Position numbers and translations under genes: made by a program. Below the pieces are notes generated by a model, which saw only the letters and a program-made list of their open reading frames with translations, had not been told where the DNA came from and did no database searches. DNA of 64,000 bases from Pseudomonas citri (GTDB taxonomy: Bacteria; Pseudomonadota; Gammaproteobacteria; Pseudomonadales; Pseudomonadaceae), in assembly GCF_025336485.1 (NCBI RefSeq), contig NZ_JAODAB010000014.1, forward strand, positions 93,110 to 157,109, written 5' to 3'. This document shows, piece after piece, positions 60,495 through 64,000 of the stretch. How positions within the stretch are numbered: the first letter of the stretch is position 1; each line of letters starts with the position of its first letter.

Positions 60495-62411
60495 ATGTTC
60501 AGTTGGTTAACCGAAAAGCTGGGAAACATAAGCGTCAACCGCAAACTGGGCTTCGGCTTTGGCCTGGTGCTGCTGATGACCCTCCTGAGCACCTTCGCAG
60601 GCTGGAACAGCCTGAGCAGCGTGATCAGCCGCGCCGACAAACAGGCCGCCATCGCCAACCTCAACGAATCGGCCAAGGATTTGCGGGTCGCCCGTCTCGA
60701 CTATGAGATGCGTCGCGGCGAACAGGGCCCGACTGCGGTGAGCGAACTCCTGGGCAAACTTCAAGAAAGCGTGCAAGCCGCCCTAAAAAGGTTTGTACGA
60801 CCGGCAGACCAAGAGCTGCTCAACCAGCAACTGGCGATCCTGGACGAGTACAAGCGCGCTTTTGCCGACATGACCCAGGCCACGCAAAACCGCGAATCGG
60901 CCCGATCCAAGCTGGGCGCCAACGCCGACAACGCCGTGGCCAAGGTGACGGAAGTCGAAAATGCCCTGCGCCAAGGCGACAGTGTTCCTCCGTTCAACAG
61001 CGTGGTGGATCTGAGCAAACTGATCCAGCAAGCGCGCTATCAGGTCCGCGGCTACACCTACAGCGGCAAGGCCGAAGCCGAGCAACCGGCGCTGGATGCC
61101 ATCGATAACGTCTTGAAGAACCTCGAAGGCTTGCCGGGCAAACTGCCAGAACAGCACAGCGCCAACCTGCTGCAGGCCGGCGAATCGATGAAGGCCTACC
61201 GCGCCGCCGTCAGTCAGTTCCGCGACTCCCAAGTGGCCAGCGCCTCTGCCCTCAAGAGAATGGTCGAGCAAGACACTCGCTTGAATGAACTGAACAATCA
61301 TTTGACCACCTCGCAGATCGAAAAACGCGACCAGGAGACTGTGCTAGCGAAAGAAACATTGGTCATCGTTACCGCCCTGGCATTGGCATTTGGCCTGCTG
61401 GCGGCGTGGATCATTACGCGGCAGATCGTTGCCCCCTTGCAGCAGACCCTGGTGGCCGTCGAACGTGTCGCCTCGGGCGACCTGAGCGAAAACCTGGTGG
61501 TCAGCCGTCGTGACGAAATGGGCCAACTGCAAAACAGCCTGCAACGCATGGTCATCAGCCTGCGGCAACTGATCGGCGGCATCAGCGAAGGCGTCACGCA
61601 AATCGCCAGCGCCGCCGAACAACTCTCGGCCGTCACCGAACAAACCAGCGCCGGGGTCAATAGCCAGAAATTGGAGACCGACCAGGTCGCCACTGCGATG
61701 AACGAAATGACCACCACGGTGCAAGAAGTGGCGCGCAACGCCGAGGAGGCCTCCGAAGCCGCCGTCGCCGCCGACCAGCAGGCCCGCGAGGGCGACCGGG
61801 TCGTCGGCGAAGCCATCGCCCAGATCGAGCGCCTGGCCAAGGAAGTCGGCAACTCCACCGAAGCCATGAGCCATCTCAAACGTGAAAGCGACAAGATCGG
61901 CAGCGTGCTGGATGTGATCAAATCCGTGGCCCAGCAAACCAACCTGCTGGCCCTCAACGCCGCCATCGAAGCAGCCCGCGCCGGTGAGGCCGGGCGGGGT
62001 TTCGCGGTGGTGGCCGACGAAGTCCGCAGCCTGGCCCAGCGCACCCAGAAATCCACCGAGGAAATCGAAGAACTGATCGTCGGCCTGCAATCGGGCACCG
62101 AACAGGTGGCGACCATCATGGACAACAGCCGTGGCCTGACCGACAGCAGCGTCGAACTGACCCGCCGTGCCGGGGGCTCGCTGGAGAACATCACTCGTAC
62201 GGTCTCGGCGATCCAGTCGATGAACCAACAGATCGCCGCGGCAGCTGAGCAGCAGAGTGCGGTGGCTGAGGAGATCAACCGTAGCGTGCTGAATGTGCGG
62301 GATGTGTCGGAGCAGACTTCTGCGGCCAGTGAAGAGACTGCGGCTTCGAGTGCGGAACTGGCGCGGTTGGGGGTGCATTTGCAGACGTTGGTGGGGCGGT
62401 TCAGGGTTTAG
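60495..62411 (+). CDS. Methyl-accepting chemotaxis protein, HBM sensor type (copy 2)
   Basis: A 638-residue paralogue of the preceding receptor, with identical length and layout: TM1 about 19-38, HBM domain about 45-285, TM2 about 290-311, HAMP and signalling hairpin. The signalling halves are nearly identical, while the periplasmic domains differ at many positions, the expected outcome of duplication followed by ligand specialisation or gene conversion of the signalling half. It corresponds by position to the second HBM receptor of the P. putida pair. AAGGAG precedes the ATG. Confidence 0.95.
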   Translation: MFSWLTEKLGNISVNRKLGFGFGLVLLMTLLSTFAGWNSLSSVISRADKQAAIANLNESAKDLRVARLDYEMRRGEQGPTAVSELLGKLQESVQAALKRFVRPADQELLNQQLAILDEYKRAFADMTQATQNRESARSKLGANADNAVAKVTEVENALRQGDSVPPFNSVVDLSKLIQQARYQVRGYTYSGKAEAEQPALDAIDNVLKNLEGLPGKLPEQHSANLLQAGESMKAYRAAVSQFRDSQVASASALKRMVEQDTRLNELNNHLTTSQIEKRDQETVLAKETLVIVTALALAFGLLAAWIITRQIVAPLQQTLVAVERVASGDLSENLVVSRRDEMGQLQNSLQRMVISLRQLIGGISEGVTQIASAAEQLSAVTEQTSAGVNSQKLETDQVATAMNEMTTTVQEVARNAEEASEAAVAADQQAREGDRVVGEAIAQIERLAKEVGNSTEAMSHLKRESDKIGSVLDVIKSVAQQTNLLALNAAIEAARAGEAGRGFAVVADEVRSLAQRTQKSTEEIEELIVGLQSGTEQVATIMDNSRGLTDSSVELTRRAGGSLENITRTVSAIQSMNQQIAAAAEQQSAVAEEINRSVLNVRDVSEQTSAASEETAASSAELARLGVHLQTLVGRFRV

Positions 62412-62469
62412 GCCTGAAATCGCGCTTGATCCTGTTGGGTGGTGTTCTCGGGATGGTGTGTATATCCGT

Positions 62470-62725
62470 TTCTTCGGTAACGGCGGCTTAGGGTTCCGCC
62501 CTGACGGCGGCTCACTTTTTTTCAAACGCCAAAAAAAGTAAGCAAAAAAGGCTGTGCCCCACCACTGGGCACCTCGCCAAGGCTCGGTGTTCCCTCACTC
62601 CGGCATTGCTCCGTGGGCCCGCCGCGAAGGGCCATCCATGGCCCAGCGCGGCTATCCCGGCATCCATGCCGGGATGCCCACTGCGCAATGCCTGCGTTCG
62701 GCCCTTGTGGTTAATGGGGCGGCCA
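62470..62725. repeat. Recurrent-type intergenic element with internal hairpin
   Basis: This segment (GGCTTAGGGTTCCGCC, then CAAACGCCAAAAAAAGTAAG, then a 10-bp palindrome ATCCCGGCAT/ATGCCGGGAT at 62654-62675) resembles long non-coding repeats that I recall being scattered through P. fluorescens-group genomes. No supported gene is present. Short open frames across it lack ribosome-binding sites and family features. Confidence 0.5.
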
Positions 62726-62730
62726 AGATC

Positions 62731-62766
62731 AAAAGCAAAAGCAAAAGCAAAAGCAAAAGCAAAAGC
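62731..62766. repeat. Hexanucleotide tandem repeat (AAAAGC)6
   Basis: Six perfect AAAAGC units in a row. The minus-strand unit GCTTTT differs by one base from the GCTCTT array at 63925. Confidence 0.97.
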
Positions 62767-62815
62767 AAAACGGGCTGACAGCCTACCTGTTTCTCCCAGC
62801 TGTACTTGGATTCCC

Positions 62816-62904
62816 CTGTGGGAGCAAAGCTTGCTCGCGAAGGCGCCAGCACATCCAACACTGATGCAAGCTGAACCACCACCTTCGCGAGCAAGCCCGC
62901 ACAG
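62816..62904. repeat. Paired REP-type inverted repeat
   Basis: CTGTGGGAGCAAAGCTTGCTCGCGAAGG faces CCTTCGCGAGCAAGCCCGCACAG across about 38 bp, with one or two mismatches. Same family as 16538-16656. Confidence 0.75.
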
Positions 62905-63076
62905 TTTTTGCGCCGTTCGGAAAACTGATAAACAGCCACGGTCCCCGTCTGCGGGAGCGAGTTTGATCGCGATGACGGCCTGGCAGCCGACCAATATTTG
63001 TGGGAATGGTCGGACACACTTTCTGATTCAGGCAGATTTTTCCGACGAGTTCTGGCGGTTGCCGGGTGGGAAGGGC
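62905..63076. other. Non-coding stretch downstream of the REP pair
   Basis: Part of the roughly 900-bp gene-free region between the second chemoreceptor and the DUF6124 gene. I see no gene, promoter or terminator here. Confidence 0.5.
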
Positions 63077-63077
63077 T

Positions 63078-63317
63078 CTCGTTAACCTCGGGTTGTCGCT
63101 GCCAATTCAGCGACCGGGCTTGGAAACCTGACCAGTAAACAGCGCAAATGCGCTCCTCATAACGTAAGCTTGCGTCCGTTTTCGCACGATTCGTTATGGC
63201 GGCTGTGCGCGGGAGACCTTCCGGGTCTGCCGGGCTCGTTTACCCTGGTTTTCCAACCTGCGTACGGCTGCCACCCCCTCGCTTGGAAACGAACGTGGCA
63301 GCTCCAACCAGTAAACG
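63078..63317 (+). promoter_or_regulatory. Duplicated structured leader upstream of the DUF6124 gene
   Basis: Two related blocks share a GCTTGGAAAC box followed by CCAGTAAAC: 63118-63140, and again about 165 bp later ending at 63315. Each is preceded by CTCGTT(A/T)ACC and a GCTGCCA-containing hairpin. In the downstream copy GCTGCCAC pairs with GTGGCAGC around the GCTTGGAAAC loop, just before the start codon. A cis-acting RNA or protein-binding leader is inferred. Confidence 0.5.
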
Positions 63318-63328
63318 GAATGCCGCCT

Positions 63329-63670
63329 ATGTTCAAAGTTACTCCCAACCCACCAGAACCAGAAACCGATCCCAAGAAGCTTCAGGAAGCCACTGATCGT
63401 GCGCTCGATTACTACCTGAACCCCAAACAGACCAACCCCGAGGACGAACAGCCGTCGGGCCAGTTATTTACTGTCGTTAACGGCGTCGATACCGAGAGCA
63501 TGTTGGCCAATCTCAGCGAAACCCTGGCTTCAGCGAATACCATGATCAACAACCTTGCATTCGACCTGGATGGTTCCCGGCGTCATTTTGCCCTAGGCAT
63601 TCAGCAACTGATTGAGCTAGGTGGTTTGTTGACGAATCGAATGCTGGACGAACTCAATCCACAACCTTGA
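63329..63670 (+). CDS. DUF6124-family protein
   Basis: A 113-residue acidic, helical cytoplasmic protein. It begins MFKVTPNPPEPETDP, followed by KKLQEATDRALDYYL and a C-terminal helical half (FAL/GIQQLIELGGLLTNRMLDE). This is the DUF6124 (formerly DUF3077-like) pattern, a family largely confined to Pseudomonas and usually present in several copies with conserved upstream sequence. Function is unknown. ATG 63329 fits the family start; ATG 63320 is three residues longer. A terminator follows at 63747. Confidence 0.85.
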   Translation: MFKVTPNPPEPETDPKKLQEATDRALDYYLNPKQTNPEDEQPSGQLFTVVNGVDTESMLANLSETLASANTMINNLAFDLDGSRRHFALGIQQLIELGGLLTNRMLDELNPQP

Positions 63671-63746
63671 GCGCACCTAAAACGTGGCGAAGGAGCATGC
63701 TCCCTCGCCACGGGCAGCATTTTCCATACCGAAGTAGCCGCAACAA

Positions 63747-63778
63747 AAGCCCCGCTTCTTTTCAGGAGCGGGGCTTTC
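63747..63778 (+). terminator. Terminator of the DUF6124 gene
   Basis: AAAGCCCCGCT and AGCGGGGCTTT form an 11-bp stem with a short U-run. Confidence 0.9.
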
Positions 63779-63848
63779 TTGCGGATCAGGCCAGTTGAGC
63801 TTGTACGCACCGAATCACAACCAGCGACAAGGTTGAATGTACCGGCCT

Positions 63849-63876
63849 CTTCGCGAGCAAGCTTTGCTCCCACAGG
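63849..63876. repeat. Single REP-type element
   Basis: TTCGCGAGCAAGCTTTGCTCCCACAGG-type REP unit, about 50 bp before the hexanucleotide array. No gene is seen from 63671 to the window end. Confidence 0.65.
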
Positions 63877-63924
63877 CGGATCCAGGTAAAGCCTGAAAGT
63901 CAGGTCGCCCGCCAGGCCGCCTCG

Positions 63925-64000
63925 CTCTTGCTCTTGCTCTTGCTCTTGCTCTTGCTCTTGCTCTTGCTCTTGCTCTTGCTCTTGCTCTTGCTCTTGCTCT
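63925..64000. repeat. Hexanucleotide tandem repeat (CTCTTG)>12, cut by window edge
   Basis: At least twelve perfect CTCTTG units plus four more bases run to the last base of the window, so the true length is unknown. Confidence 0.98.

Noticed and set aside
62554..62778. Small frame encoding Lys-Ser repeats across the AAAAGC array
   Set aside because: No ribosome-binding site, no family likeness, and it runs through repeat DNA.
63925..64000. Possible CRISPR-like array
   Set aside because: The 6-bp units are directly adjacent with no spacers. It is a simple tandem repeat.

Overview
The window is GC-rich chromosomal DNA from a Pseudomonas, most likely of the P. fluorescens complex. From 15.3 kb to 62.4 kb the gene order (hemE, gltDB, AAA/SPOR protein, aroB, aroK, pilQPONM, ponA, maeB, nuclease, rpmE, priA, argS, SPOR protein, hslVU, DUF971, phaC1ZC2D, phaFI, ubiE-ubiJ-ubiB, hisIE, tatABC, rsmE, chemoreceptor) follows, from memory, the PA5034-PA5072 order of P. 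aeruginosa. Medium-chain PHA genes, HBM-type chemoreceptors, REP-type palindromes and a DUF6124 gene also fit Pseudomonas.

Layout. 0-1.2 kb: 3' end of an unrecognised, possibly toxin-like protein. 1.2-3.5 kb: divergent LysR regulator and YnfM-type MFS exporter. 3.5-15 kb: accessory block on the minus strand, read from a four-domain GbpA-like lytic polysaccharide monooxygenase (LPMO), through a cytochrome b561, into a complete type II secretion set gspC-gspM. The genes from cytochrome b561 to gspM overlap or nearly touch. A 27-bp palindrome sits at about -42 of the predicted LPMO promoter. 15-26 kb: haem synthesis (hemE), glutamate synthase, a DamX-like ATPase and shikimate genes. 26-31 kb: type IV pilus alignment/secretin operon pilMNOPQ, divergent from ponA (PBP1A). 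34-37 kb: an AT-rich orphan small gene, malic enzyme, a secreted SNase-like nuclease and rpmE. 37-45 kb: priA, argS, a cell-division-type SPOR protein and heat-shock hslVU with a near-consensus sigma-32 promoter. 45-52 kb: the PHA cluster (two class II synthases around a depolymerase, the regulator phaD, then convergent phasins). 52-58 kb: ubiquinone genes, hisIE, tatABC and rsmE in tight array. 58-62.4 kb: two tandem paralogous chemoreceptors, each with a FliA-like promoter. 62.4-64 kb: repeat-rich DNA with hexanucleotide arrays and a DUF6124 gene behind a duplicated structured leader.

How the parts fit. The LPMO/T2SS block looks like a self-contained system for exporting a chitin/polysaccharide-active copper enzyme, with a membrane b-type cytochrome of unknown role between cargo and exporter. 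The PHA block holds synthesis, mobilisation, granule coat and regulation in one place. Most of the remainder is conserved housekeeping DNA.

Several starts were reset from ribosome-binding sites, promoters or family length: ynfM, gspF, gspH, gspL, gltB, aroB, pilM, ponA, priA, argS, hslV, phaF, phaI, ubiE, hisI and the DUF6124 gene. No tRNA, rRNA, IS element, prophage or CRISPR array was seen.
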